A stretch of DNA of 64,000 nucleotides from Podaxis mareebaensis (lineage: Eukaryota > Basidiomycota > Agaricomycetes > Agaricales > Agaricaceae), in the NCBI GenBank assembly GCA_018524725.1, contig JAEUWP010000145.1:248001-312000 (forward strand), in the 5' to 3' direction. The first letter of the stretch is position 1. The number at the start of each line of letters is the position of its first letter. Of this stretch, positions 35,336 to 46,244 are shown piece by piece. A model generated the notes under the pieces. It ran no database searches and had not been told where the DNA came from. It worked only from the letters and a program-made list of their open reading frames with translations. Made by a program: the position numbers and the translations under genes.

Positions 35336-37640
35336 ATGTACTTTTCCCTCCTCGTTGCCACTACGCTCGCGGCCATTCGGGCATGCAATGCAGAGATTGT
35401 GGAGTCGTTCCGCGACATCCATGCAACAGAGTTTGACTTTGTCATAATCGGAGGTAGGCGTCTACTCTATCACGTCATCCTTTGTCCGTTAACTAGCCGT
35501 GGTACAGGTGGTACCGCTGGAAATGTAGTCGCAAATCGGCTTACGGAACACCCTGGCACAAAGGTATTAGTCCTGGAAGCAGGTGGCTCGTGAGTATTAT
35601 GATGGATACTGTTCCCAAGTGACTACTTGCTGAGTCTGAGTCCTAGTCCCGCTGGCGCCTTGAACATCTCTATTCCACTCTTTTGTACTCGAGCCACGCC
35701 ACGAACATCAAGTGATTGGAACTTTACGACTACACCGCAGCCCGGACTCAATGGTAGATCCATTCCCTACCCACGAGGACACGTCCTTGGTGGAAGTAGC
35801 TCCGTTAGTGAGTACCACTATTGCATAAACCCTCTCGAGGATGCAAACCCGTAACGTTCTAGACTTTATGGCCTACACGAGGGGCACCTCCGAAGACTGG
35901 GACCGATATGCACGCACCGCAGGAGACCACAGTTGGTCGTGGAATAATATGCAAAAGTACTTCCGTCGGGTTCGTCTTCTCTTACCAACCGCCGATCAGT
36001 ATTTCAAGCTCCAGCTAACCATGGGTTAACTAATTAGAGTGAGAGATGGACAGCTCCAGCTGATCGCCACAATACGGCTGGCGAATTCAACCCTGCGGTC
36101 CATAGCTTCAACGGCGTTAACTCTGTTAGCCTTGCCGGGTTTCCTTGGCCTCTCGATGACAAGGTCATCAAAGCCTCGCATCAATCCCCCGACGACGAGT
36201 TCTTTTTCAACTTGGATTATAATTCTGGAAGAAACCTAGGCGTCGGTGAGTCCAGAGACAGTACTTCCATTTCCCCTGTTTAGCTTCGTCCCTAGGATAC
36301 GTACAATCCACGATCAAAAACGGTGAAAGAAGTAGCTCCGCAACGTCCTACTTGGGGCCTCAATTCATCCACCGGAAGAATCTACACGTCTTACTCCACG
36401 CACAAGTAGCAAGGGTCCTTGGCACGAAGAAAGGCAAAGGACAGCCTTCATTCGACACGGTTGAGTTCACTGATGGTGTTGGAGGTGAGACGATCATACT
36501 TGATGTGATTGAGCCATCTCAAGTCAGGAGTCAGGACCTACGATACGCGTCCGGGCCAAGAGGGAAATCATCCTATCGGCAGGCACTGTCAACAGTCCTC
36601 ACATCCTCATGAACTCTGGGGTCGGGGATACAAACGCTCTCAAGGAATTTGGCATAAAAACCGTACGCCATCTGCCGTCTGTCGGTCAGAACTTGACAGA
36701 CCACAGTATCATTACGAATTTCTGGCAAGTGAACGCGAAGGACTCGGAGACGTATGACTTGATGGAACGTAATGCTACCGTTGCAAGTGATTTCCTCGAC
36801 CAATGGCAGACGAAACGCTCCGGCCCTCTTGTGGATGGGATATTCAATACCGTCGCCTTTGTCCGTCTTCCTCCGGACGCACAGATATTCAAACAATTCC
36901 CAAATCAAGACCCATCTCCCGGTCCAAACACTGCACATGTCGAGCTTATTCCAATGGTAAGTTGTTGACCTCTGGCACGCTTTTGTAATAATGAACTGAC
37001 TGTCCCGTATAGAACGGTATTTTGAGGCCACCTTTCCCGGCTTCAGGTCAGTTCTTGACCGTCAGTGTTGCCCTTTTGCAACCAACAGCACGTACGTAAT
37101 AAGTATTTCCGACCTGGAAGCACCTCTCCAACGCGACTACTTTATACAGGTGGTACCATCACACTGGGATCCAATAATCCCTTCGACCCCCCTATTATCA
37201 ATCCCAACTACTTCGGCAACGACTTTGACATTGCTTTGCTCAGGGAGGGTGTCAAGATGGCCCGTAAATTTGTCACTCTTCCGGCGTTCAAAGATTACAT
37301 TATTGCACCTTTTAACAATAACGCGACGACGGACGATGAGATCGAGCAGTTTATAAGAAATGGTGTCGCGACGTTTTCGCACCCGGTTTCTACTTGTGCC
37401 ATGTCTCCTCGAGGAGCGAATCATGGAGTTGTGGACCCAGACTTTCGCGTGAAAGGTGTGGATGGTATACGTATCGTGGACGCTTCAGTACTGGTAGGTG
37501 TTTATATCCAGCTGGCGTCGGTTTCAGTAGCTTATGTTGGTCCTTGCTAGCCTTTTACTCCTTCGGGCCACACGCAGGCTGCGGTGTACGCACTTGCGGA
37601 GAAAGCATCAGATATGATCAAATCTCAGTGGAAGATTTAA
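35336..37640 (+). CDS. Secreted GMC oxidoreductase, aryl-alcohol-oxidase type (AA3_2)
   Basis: Ten exons (35336-35453, 35508-35589, 35647-35807, 35863-35969, 36038-36245, 36296-36484, 36535-36956, 37013-37091, 37150-37493, 37551-37640) join exactly to 599 aa. A signal peptide ([19 protein letters not shown]) precedes the FAD-binding fold with [16 protein letters not shown] signature 1 is seen as [21 protein letters not shown] and signature 2 as [17 protein letters not shown]. The catalytic pair is two histidines, in [10 protein letters not shown] and [10 protein letters not shown], as in aryl-alcohol oxidases. Such enzymes oxidise aromatic or aliphatic alcohols and deliver H2O2 to peroxidases outside the cell. 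A glucose-oxidase-like or dehydrogenase specificity cannot be excluded from sequence alone. The gene appears intact. Confidence 0.93.
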
Positions 37641-37993
37641 TGTTTATTGTGTGTGTCGGGGAAGGGGGGGTTAATGTTAACGGATATCCTCTGCTCAGGT
37701 TATATCGCGAAATATGAACATTTATGTAGTCTCTCGTCTAACCTCAGTAGTATGTACATAACCATCAATTCATCAAAAAGTCTTGACGCGCCTTGTCACG
37801 CTGCCCGTGACGATGAGCTTGTTACTAGTCACCAGATGTCTTGTACTCAACCACCACCACGACGATTGTAGAGTATTGCGACTGCTCCTTGCCTGCGAGG
37901 CTCTGTGGCTGCTTTCCCTTCAAGCTACGATTTCAAACTCCTGAATTCCTCGCAAACCACGCCACACATTCCCCGTGACGTATCCAAATCCTA
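37641..37993. other. Intergenic region
   Basis: These 353 bp lie between the stop of the GMC gene and the start of POM34, both on the plus strand. Nothing was recognised beyond the expected terminator and promoter. Confidence 0.4.
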
Positions 37994-38846
37994 ATGGCGT
38001 CGAACTTGTGTTCACTTTACGCTCAACTCGCAAACCATCTCAAACCACACCGGACTGAAGCTCTTCACCGCATACGGGTTAACGGAGTTTGTCTAGTGAC
38101 AGGGGTTATTGTGTCGTATCTTCTACCCGTTCCATCACTCCACAAGGCCATCCACGTTGTTCGTAGCTCCCCCGAATATGAATTTGGGTCAGGGGAATGG
38201 CTCTATCGGTGGTTCTGTATTCTCGGTATGTTTTATCTCTTTTTGTTGTTGACACTCACTTAAGCTCTCCAACAGAAGTTGCAACCTTCTCCCTCTTCTT
38301 ATTTAATGTTCTTCATGGCATATATGCTGTGAGATACCCCCGCGCTTCTTTTCCTCCCCTTACATCACCCGGCAAGCCTAAGGTAGTCAAAAAGGCTCCT
38401 ACTACTCCCCAACGACCGTTCAAAGCTCTCTCACCACAAGTAAGTTCTGTTCCTCACTCCCTGCGGTTGACTTTCTGATCCCTTCTAGTCGAGTCCGCAG
38501 CCACAAAAACCTTTCTCGTTTTCACCGTCCTCTTCCTTCGGGTTCTCTGTGACAACAAACTATCCTACGTCCCCTGTCTCAACCCCTTCGAGAGTAGTCC
38601 ATTATCCCGCACCACCAAATTCCTCAACAAATACACAAATGTCGACCTCGTCAAGCATAAATATACTTTCAACACCGAGCCCTGTCATCTCAGCATACCG
38701 GGGCAAGCACTTGAGTAACAGCGTCGGCCGTGAGTTGTTTGCTTATATCAATTGGATCAAAGAAGTTAACGCGGCAAATAGGGGCGCTGGATGGATCATA
38801 TCTTGGCCATTTCTCCCAAGAAAAATCTGATGATGAAGATGACTAG
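37994..38846 (+). CDS. POM34: Nuclear pore membrane protein Pom34
   Basis: Four exons (37994-38225, 38276-38439, 38489-38729, 38782-38846) join in phase to 233 aa. Two hydrophobic segments (NGVCLVTGVIVSYLLPV and about residues 75-95, ATFSLFLFNVLHGIYAV) are followed by a Ser/Pro-rich domain with TPQRPFKALSP and the conserved-looking SPVISAYRGKH. The acidic end reads SDDEDD. This two-span plus Ser/Pro tail layout is that of Pom34, an integral membrane nucleoporin that anchors the pore membrane ring. The last short exon replaces a read-through frame that would end in IISWPFLPRKI. The assignment rests on layout and remembered motif similarity. Confidence 0.75.
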
Positions 38847-39100
38847 TTTAAGTACATAATACCCGCATCTCTATATCAATATATTGGTCACTGCACTTTG
38901 TTCATTCATAACATTGGGAGATCAGTGAGCACTGAGGGAAATACAAAACCCAATGGCGAAAACGAGCGCGTTATTTGGCGGTGTTTGAGTAGCGATCAAA
39001 AATTTCGAGTTGTTCCCGATTTCTTGCGCGTGTACCGGTCCAGCAGCCCAACAGCCCTCTTCCACAGCATTTCCTCTTTCCTCCATCCTATATCTTCCCC

Positions 39101-40290
39101 ATGTCTCCTCCAGTCGGTAGCAGCAAAGACTCTGGTGCAGCCCGTATCTTGGGCTCAGGTACCTCTGGTATGCTACAGTGACCACCTTGAATTTCGTGCA
39201 TGACCCAACCTCGCTGTCCAGGTATTGCGGAACTTCTGATCTTCCATCCGGTCGACACAGTCGCAAAACGACTCATGAGCAACAAGAACAAGGTGTGGTT
39301 CCCGACTCGTGTCGTCGTTCGTCCGTCTAAACAATTTCGTTTCGCAGGTTTCGTTCCGGACGCTCTCGCCTATCATTTTCCGCGACGCGGCCAGTGCACC
39401 GCTGACTACCAAGCTTCTCTCGCTCTTCCCTGGTCTGGGATACGCTGCGGGCTACAAGGTTGCACAGCGGATATACAAGTTCGGTGGTCAACCGTACTTC
39501 AATGACCTCATTTCCAAGCATTACAAGACACAGTTCACGAATACCTTTGGAGAGAGGAAGGGCAAGATGATGATGCAGGCTACCGCTGGAAGGTGCGCAT
39601 TCCTTCCCCCCGCTTCTTCTGTGTGAGGTTGCTCGTGCTGACATGGGTTCTTACCATGCAGCCTGACTGGTATTGGAGAAGTTGTTCTTCTCCCACTTGA
39701 TGCTCTCAAAATTAAGCGTCAAGTCAACCCCGAAGCATTCCGTGGTCGGGGTGTTGTCCGTATCTTTATGGAGGAAGGTACAACGCTATACCGTGGTTGG
39801 GGCTGGACCATGGCCAGGAACGCTCCTGGAAGTTTTGCTGTAGGTGTCTCTTTGCTCTCCGCGAAGCGGTTTCTGATCTAGCTTTCCCCCTTTTCACTAG
39901 CTCTTTGGTGCCTCGGCAGTGACCAAGGAATACGTCCTCAATGTACAAGACTACTCTAAGGCAACCTGGACGCAAAACTTTATCGCATCCATTGCTGGTG
40001 CTGTCGCTTCAATCACCGTCGCCGCACCTCTTGACACGGTCAAGACGCGTATACAAAACGCCAACTTTGAGCATAAGGTTTCTGGCGTCACAGTTGTGAA
40101 GGATATGCTCAAGAATGAAGGTCCTACTGCGTTCTTCAAGGGTCTTACGCCTAAGGTCTGTTCTACTATGACTTATTGCCGAGTGTCAGTGCTGACTTGA
40201 GTTGGTTAGATTCTCGTTGTTGGACCTAAGCTCGTGTTCAGTTATACCGTTGCTCAATCATTGATACCCTTGTTCTCGAAATATGTCTAA
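39101..40290 (+). CDS. GGC1: Mitochondrial GTP/GDP carrier
   Basis: Six exons (39101-39158, 39222-39292, 39348-39592, 39662-39839, 39901-40155, 40210-40290) join in phase to 295 aa, the usual length for the SLC25 mitochondrial carrier family. The three repeats show the carrier signature Px[DE]xx[KR] as HPVDTVAKRLMSN, LPLDALKIKRQ and APLDTVKTRIQN. The segments GSLTGIGEVVLLPLDALKIK, YRGWGWTMARNAPGSFALFG and FFKGLTPKILVVGPKLVFS match the yeast Ggc1/Yhm1 pattern. Ggc1 exchanges GTP for GDP across the inner membrane and supports mitochondrial DNA and iron homeostasis. The gene is intact. Confidence 0.93.
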
Positions 40291-41142
40291 ACGACTGAGG
40301 GGATATAGAATGGACGGATGGATGGCGCGATACCCCAACTCCTTATCCCTGTCCAAAGACTATGTATAGGCTCGGGCGCCAGGCTGTGTTTCGCTGGCCT
40401 TTCTATGATATACATACTTGTATGCGCATGATATTCGCTGGAGGTGGTTGGTGGTTAGTGGTGGTATTGTTTTCGGCTTCGGTTAGTATAATCACACGCA
40501 TTAGAATTTTTTTAGAGATGTAATGTCGCACGTAGGTACACCAGACGCATACATATTTATCAACCCCGCTCAGATTAAATTTGAATGATCCGTTGGATTT
40601 GAAGTGTGTGATCGACAGCCGGGACGTGACGCAACAATGGAGACTTGGAGACTTGGAGCTAAACACATCAAATTATTGATGAACAAAACATTCACGGAAC
40701 AGAACAGGACTTAGTCCAAACGAGACGTGTATTGGATACTCATGTTGGCAAGCTCTGTGAATGTCATATATGTGGACCTCCATGATAAAACTGAGTCCAA
40801 TCGCGCCTCCGGGGATGTTGGATGGCCTTTTAGGGGATGCGAGTGGTTTTAACAAACCTATAAACTTTCTACGAAAGGTTAAGCTCGACAAAGCCAAGGA
40901 AAGGGCGGCTAATATGTAGAGAAAGCTGAGCAGGGCCTGAGCCCTGTAGAGAGACAACTTTCACTGGAGACAGATCCAGATGAAAGAACATATATTTTAG
41001 ATAGATGATAATTGTATTGTAAGGGTACTCGGCGAATTCGTCGCTGGTGTTTCTATCATAGATTAACGACAGCATGTGACAACCTCAACCCGGTGTAACA
41101 CGCTGTCACAAGAACAAGCGTGACACACCTTTCACGAAAACT
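40291..41142. other. Intergenic region
   Basis: These 0.85 kb lie between the GGC1 stop and the uS7m start. Short frames only, with no conserved pattern. Nothing was recognised. Confidence 0.4.
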
Positions 41143-41818
41143 ATGTTGTCGTCGCTGCGCCCGACGGTACTTCGTTCACTCTCCCTGCACTCTCGTTCAA
41201 TTGCCTCTACACAACTAGGCGCTAACCAGGCTGTTATTGATGAGGTATTAAATACGTTCGGTTCCCCCGCCGCAACACCAGAACAGCCTACACCCACGCC
41301 AACAACAGAATCCCGCCTATCCAACCCCACGGAATTACCGCCTACCAAGGATCCTCTTCTCGAATTCCTTGCCTCCCTGTTTATGGAACGCGGACACCGT
41401 GCACGTGCCGAGAAGAGTGCCTCGGAGGTGTTATTGCATATTAATGCCTTGACCAAAGCGCCCCCTTTGCCTATATTACGACAGGCAGTGGAACTCGCTG
41501 CGCCTGCTGTGCGAGTTATGCGACACAAGACGGGAGGAAAGGTTGTGGTGAAACCTGTTGCGTTGAATGAGAGGCAGAGGACGAAGAAGGCTATCGATTG
41601 GATTATAGAAGCGAGCAAGTCAAGGGTTGGGTATACGCGTGGAGAACGTGTTGCCAGGGAGTGCATCCGTATTATCCAGGGCACGAGCTCTGTGCTTGAG
41701 AAGAAGGAAGGAGAGCATAAGCTTGCGATGGTCAACAGGTGGGTGGTCGTCTACGTCACATGTGTCCCAAGTTCGTTGAATGTGGTTCTCCAGAGGAAAT
41801 CTACCGCGGGTGAGATAA
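41143..41818 (+). CDS. RSM7: Mitochondrial small-subunit ribosomal protein uS7m
   Basis: Two exons (41143-41738, 41794-41818) give 206 aa. The N-terminus (MLSSLRPTVLRSLSLHSRS) is basic and Ser/Leu-rich like a mitochondrial presequence. The uS7 core follows, with ALNERQRTKKAIDWII, YTRGERVARECIRII and EKKEGEHKLAMVNRGNLPRVR at the C-terminus. uS7 binds the 3' domain of the small-subunit rRNA and forms part of the head. The final exon has only 25 nt; without it the frame would continue into unrelated sequence. A Pro/Thr-rich linker (about residues 42-65) separates presequence and core. Confidence 0.9.
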
Positions 41819-42365
41819 CCGGTAGACGGAGTATCCTTATTCTAATGTTCTCACTCTTTAATGCCCGCTGTCAACTTATCTTTCTTGCAATGAATCTTGT
41901 GACACTCAATGACACGAGTCCTTTACGTCGGTGCTTTGTTTGCCACTCGTAATGGTGTCAACGAGTCCTGCCTTCAACTATCCGAAAATAACCTAGGGGC
42001 CAATCATAACGCCGGTTTCGTTACTGGATCAATGATAACTCAGACCGCTGACAATTCATGGAGATATCAGCATTGTCCCCATCGTATGCATCATATAAGC
42101 CCTTGGTGTTCTGCCACGGAACTTGGGATGCCGTTCCTCCATACTAAGGCCCTGGATCAGAACCTGGACAGCAATAATGGTGTATATCAATCGCGTAACT
42201 ATATACCAAGCGCTCACCAGAAACAACAGCATGATTCAAATTGCATTCCTGGGACTGGACTTTTTCTTGTAACGTATCCAGATTCCATGCTCGCTGTCAG
42301 CCGTCCTGGCGAGGGGGACCATGTCATTTATAAAGCATCTCAACACACTCACTAAAGTCCAGACG
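41819..42365 (+). promoter_or_regulatory. Promoter region of the first laccase
   Basis: These 547 bp lie between the uS7m stop and the laccase start. A TATA-like sequence (tttataaag, about 42327) lies about 38 bp before the ATG at 42366, implying a very short 5' leader. The second laccase has the same arrangement. A block resembling its promoter (ccatgct.cctgtcag) lies just upstream of the TATA in both. Confidence 0.5.
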
Positions 42366-45118
42366 ATGTATTTCCCATCTTTCAGCTTTTGGCGCACTGC
42401 GCCGGTCATTGCATCTACCTTCAAGGATATCACCACCTCTGGTAGTCCTTACACCGTCAGTGGAGATACCTGCTACACCAATCCCAACATTAAGAACATC
42501 ACCACCTCCGGTGACCTCTACATCGTCAACGGAGATACTTGCTATGCCAACTCCGGTAAGGAGGTTCGTCGTCCCGCCGTCCTGGCCGGCCTTGAGCCAG
42601 ATAAAGGGACCTTCCCTGGACCAATTATTAACGGATGGAAGGTAATTGCTCGTCATTTTCTCCCTTTTCCCTCACTGTTGAACATGATTCTTCTGGACAG
42701 GGTTCTACTTTCAAAATCAACGTGCACAATAAGCTCAAAAACGATGACATGTTGAGAGAAACGACCATCGCAAGTTTATTTGCTGAAATGTTTGACGCCA
42801 TTAACTCTAAGCGCTTTCGTAGCATTGGCACGGTATTGAACAGAAAGTAGGAACCAACTGGGCAGATGGTGTTGCATTTGTAACTCAATGCCCCATCATC
42901 CCGGACGACCATTTCCCATACAATTTCCCTGTTCCGGACCAAGCAGGCACTTTCTGGTACCATTCTCATTATTGTATGTCATTCATCGCTTTCTATGCAC
43001 TCTATCTGATGCCCGCCACTAGCTACCCAATATTGCGATGGCCTCCGAGGTCCTCTCATTATCAGAGACAAAGAGGATCCCTACCTGAATGACTACGATG
43101 TCGACGACGGTAAGAGCGAGTCTTCGGAGATTCTTGACTCGACCTCTCATGTGTCCTATCAGATTCTACGGTCATTACACTGTCGGACTGGTGAGTTGGC
43201 TGGATTTATACAGAGCCAAATCTGACGGTCTGAGATTTTATAGGTATCGTATGTATCCCTGAAATACTCCCTTGGGTTCACTTAACAACTGGATAATCAC
43301 ATAGAAAAACTGGCTACTGGAGGACAAAGGTAGCATTTTTCGTCTTTGGCTGTGCGATTTGATTGTTTATACCTATGATAGTGGATGGGACCTCACCCTT
43401 ATCAACGGTGCTGTCACACCGGAAATCGTCGTCAAGCAAGGAACAAGGTGAGGTGTTGAGTCTTGTCTTTGAGTATGGACTAACGGAAAGAAGGTATCGA
43501 TTCCGCCTGATCAATATGTCTTGCGACGCCCCATACATGTTCTCTATCGATGGCCACAATTTAACTGTCATCGAGGTCGATGGTGTCCTGACAGAGAAAT
43601 ACACGGTTACTCATATCCCAATACTCGCAGGTGAGTATCAAGTATCCTGCAGGTAATTATTGGAGAATTGAACATGCCCCAGCCCAACGATATTCCTTCA
43701 TTGTGAGTGTCGGCCTCATATTTTCTCTTATGCATAGCGTTCGAACTCGATTTCGTCAGCTGGATACTCACAACCATCATCCGGGCAAATATTGTAAGTG
43801 ATTACCTACCCCGAGCAACCTCGACTCTGATACATCTTACCTAAAGGGATTCATGCCGACGTTCCCAATGAGAAGGGTCCCGGAGGAACGGGTATCTTAC
43901 ATTACGAAGGAGCCCCGGATTATCCACCAGTTAAGCCATCCCCTGTTACGCCCGTTACGCTCGATGAAGCCCTCTTAGTGGTGAGACATCTTGTTGCTGA
44001 AAATTCAATAATTGTGTGTAACTGAAGGAATGACTTCTCGATTAGCCCTACTACCCTGCCCCGGCGGTATGTCATTCAGCCTGAGCCATCTCTCGGTATC
44101 ATTCCTAAAGTCTTTCGGATAGCCTGGCGGACACACGATAGATGCGAAGGACGTGGAGAACCATGATATAGAAATGAAAGTAACAGTAAGCTGCGGTGCA
44201 TTTATCGTTGTCCGTCAAAACTCACCTGCCCACCAGCAAGAGGGTTTCTTTATCAACAACGCTCATTTCCGCCCACCTTCCGTAGACGTGTTGCTCCAAA
44301 TCCTCAGTGGCGCCAAGAGTCCGCGTCGGTGATGTTACTTCGATGTTCAAGGCAGATGAATCTCACAACATTTGACAGATGATATCCTGCCACCAGGATC
44401 TGTTATCTCCCTTCCACGCGATGCAAATATTCAGCTCAAGTTCAAGAACGCTGGCGCAACCGGTGGTGCTCCCGTGAGTGCGCGATAGTGCGAACTTGCA
44501 TAGCATTTCTGATCCCAGTCTTGATGTAGCATCCGTTCCACCTTCATGGCGTAAGTCGCACCTCGATTAATGGGATGCCGTGTTAACACGATCGGTTCAG
44601 CATACTTTCTCGGTGATTCGCTCTATCGAACATGACAATTACACCTGGGATAATCCACCTAGGAGGGACACGGTCTCTACATCACGCTTCCACAACAATA
44701 ATCAGAACCTGGATGAGGTCACTATTCGTTTCAGGACTGACAATCCCGGCCCCTGGATCTTGCACTGGTGCGCTCTATTTCGGATTTTTCTTCTTAGGAT
44801 AGCTGACCTGCTCCCACTTCTCCAAAGTCACATTGATTGGCATCTTGAAAGGTCTGCTTTTATTATCACAAATCTCATGATAATGCATAGTCTGACTAAT
44901 GATTTTCCTTCCAGAGGTCTTGCTGTTGTATTCGCTGAAGACATTAACGGTACCGCTGACTGGCAGAAGGGTCGCCCTGGTGAGTCTTTGCTTCAATCGT
45001 GATAGTCTTATTCAATTCACTTAAAATTTTTTTTACTTGTGCAGAAAAATGGAGCGGTCTCTGTGATAAGTACTGGAAGTGGATGGGTCAGCCAAGGCAA
45101 ACGAACAAGCACGGTTGA
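42366..45118 (+). CDS. Laccase (multicopper oxidase), tandem copy 1
   Basis: A 21-exon model closes exactly to 549 aa. Exon starts are 42366, 42701, 42823, 43023, 43163, 43244, 43305, 43382, 43494, 43683, 43762, 43847, 44046, 44123, 44237, 44379, 44530, 44601, 44828, 44915 and 45045. All four copper-binding motifs are present: HWHGIEQ, FWYHSHYSTQYCDG, HPFHLHGH and [12 protein letters not shown]. The residue ten after the T1 Cys is Leu (class 2 of the basidiomycete scheme). Laccases oxidise phenols and reduce O2 to water. Odd points: no clear signal peptide; a 69-bp in-frame duplication near the N-terminus (42429-42566); a 5-nt exon at 43244-43248; a GC donor after exon 2 (atc|gcaagt at 42770). 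Confidence 0.92.
42429..42566 (+). repeat. 69-bp in-frame direct repeat in exon 1 of laccase 1
   Basis: Two adjacent 23-codon units start at 42429 and 42498. They encode [18 protein letters not shown] and [18 protein letters not shown], each followed by a short linker. The second laccase carries a single unit ([18 protein letters not shown]), so this is a duplication specific to copy 1 or a loss in copy 2. Confidence 0.88.
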
Positions 45119-46244
45119 ACTTTCCTGCTTCTCCCTCGCTGATGACCTTGTTACGATTTGAATTTTTGTCTCTTGTCGCCTCGTCCTATGTCTCCGCAGG
45201 TCTCGAATTTGTACAACTTTTCCCCATATGTGAAGGATGTTATACTATAGGTCGATATCCACCGGGCCGAAAGCACATCTGAGGGCGCGACCTGATGCGC
45301 CCAATACCGACTCCCGACTTTTCATTGATGTCTTGACCAAAAGATTGGCCGAGGTCGGCTTACCTCAGGGTCAAGACCACCCCCTCGTTCGGATTCCTTG
45401 CTTCCGAACTTTCCTTTGTTTCTGATCCACCTTGCTTCGTATGTAGACTCTGTTATTGCCAGCAACCATAAGTGACAGGACACTTGTGGAAATGTCACAA
45501 GTTAATGTATTAAACAGACCGGAATTACGACTTGCGTCGATCTTCGCCAACAGTACAATTGAGGGCAGTTCATATCATAGACCAGAGAACCCAGGAAACC
45601 CAGGGTGCCAACCGACTGCCAGAGGAGGCAACGGCCACCACCATGTTTTCGATCGCCATACCTTCCATATCTTGTTCGGGTCCCTTCGCTTCCGAAATTT
45701 GCTTTCTTTCTGGTTCGCCCCGGCGAGCGAGCTGGACTTTTAAATATGTAATCACTGGTGGATTGAGTTGGCCTTTACGTTCTTCGCCTACCCATCATTC
45801 ATCCATTCTCGAAACTTAGAATAAATGACTCACGGGACAGTTGTAGCACCGGTTCTATCAGCGCCGGACGGTCATGCATGCTGTCGAAAGTCAACGGCAT
45901 CACGCATTTTATTCATTGCTCAGCGCTCAGCGTCTAACCTTTGCTTGTTAATCGCATAACCATGTCACCAATCAATTCTGACAGCTCCTAGAGAACGTTC
46001 GCAAGTTCTGGTTTAGCTGTTCAGGTTTAAGTCGAAGTCTTGGAGAAAGACTTAACATCTGTTCATCGATTGCAGTCCCGGACAAGTTCAACGATAACGC
46101 GAGCATTTCATTTCAGGTACAAGTCTATTAGGTACCCCGCATTCTAGCCACATTCCATGCTTCCTGTCAGCTGTCTGGGATGTCGTTAACCTCAAGAACA
46201 GCGTACTATAAATCAAATCAACGGCCTCGACGGATTGCCAGGCC
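45119..46244. other. Intergenic region between the laccases, with promoter of copy 2
   Basis: About 1.1 kb. Short frames only. A TATA-like element (ctataaatc, about 46206) lies about 39 bp before the ATG at 46245, mirroring copy 1. Nothing else was recognised. Confidence 0.45.

Noticed and set aside
42236..42656. Minus-strand frames over laccase exon 1
   Set aside because: They are antisense to a gene with intact copper motifs, and their repeated [15 protein letters not shown] pattern only mirrors the 69-bp repeat.
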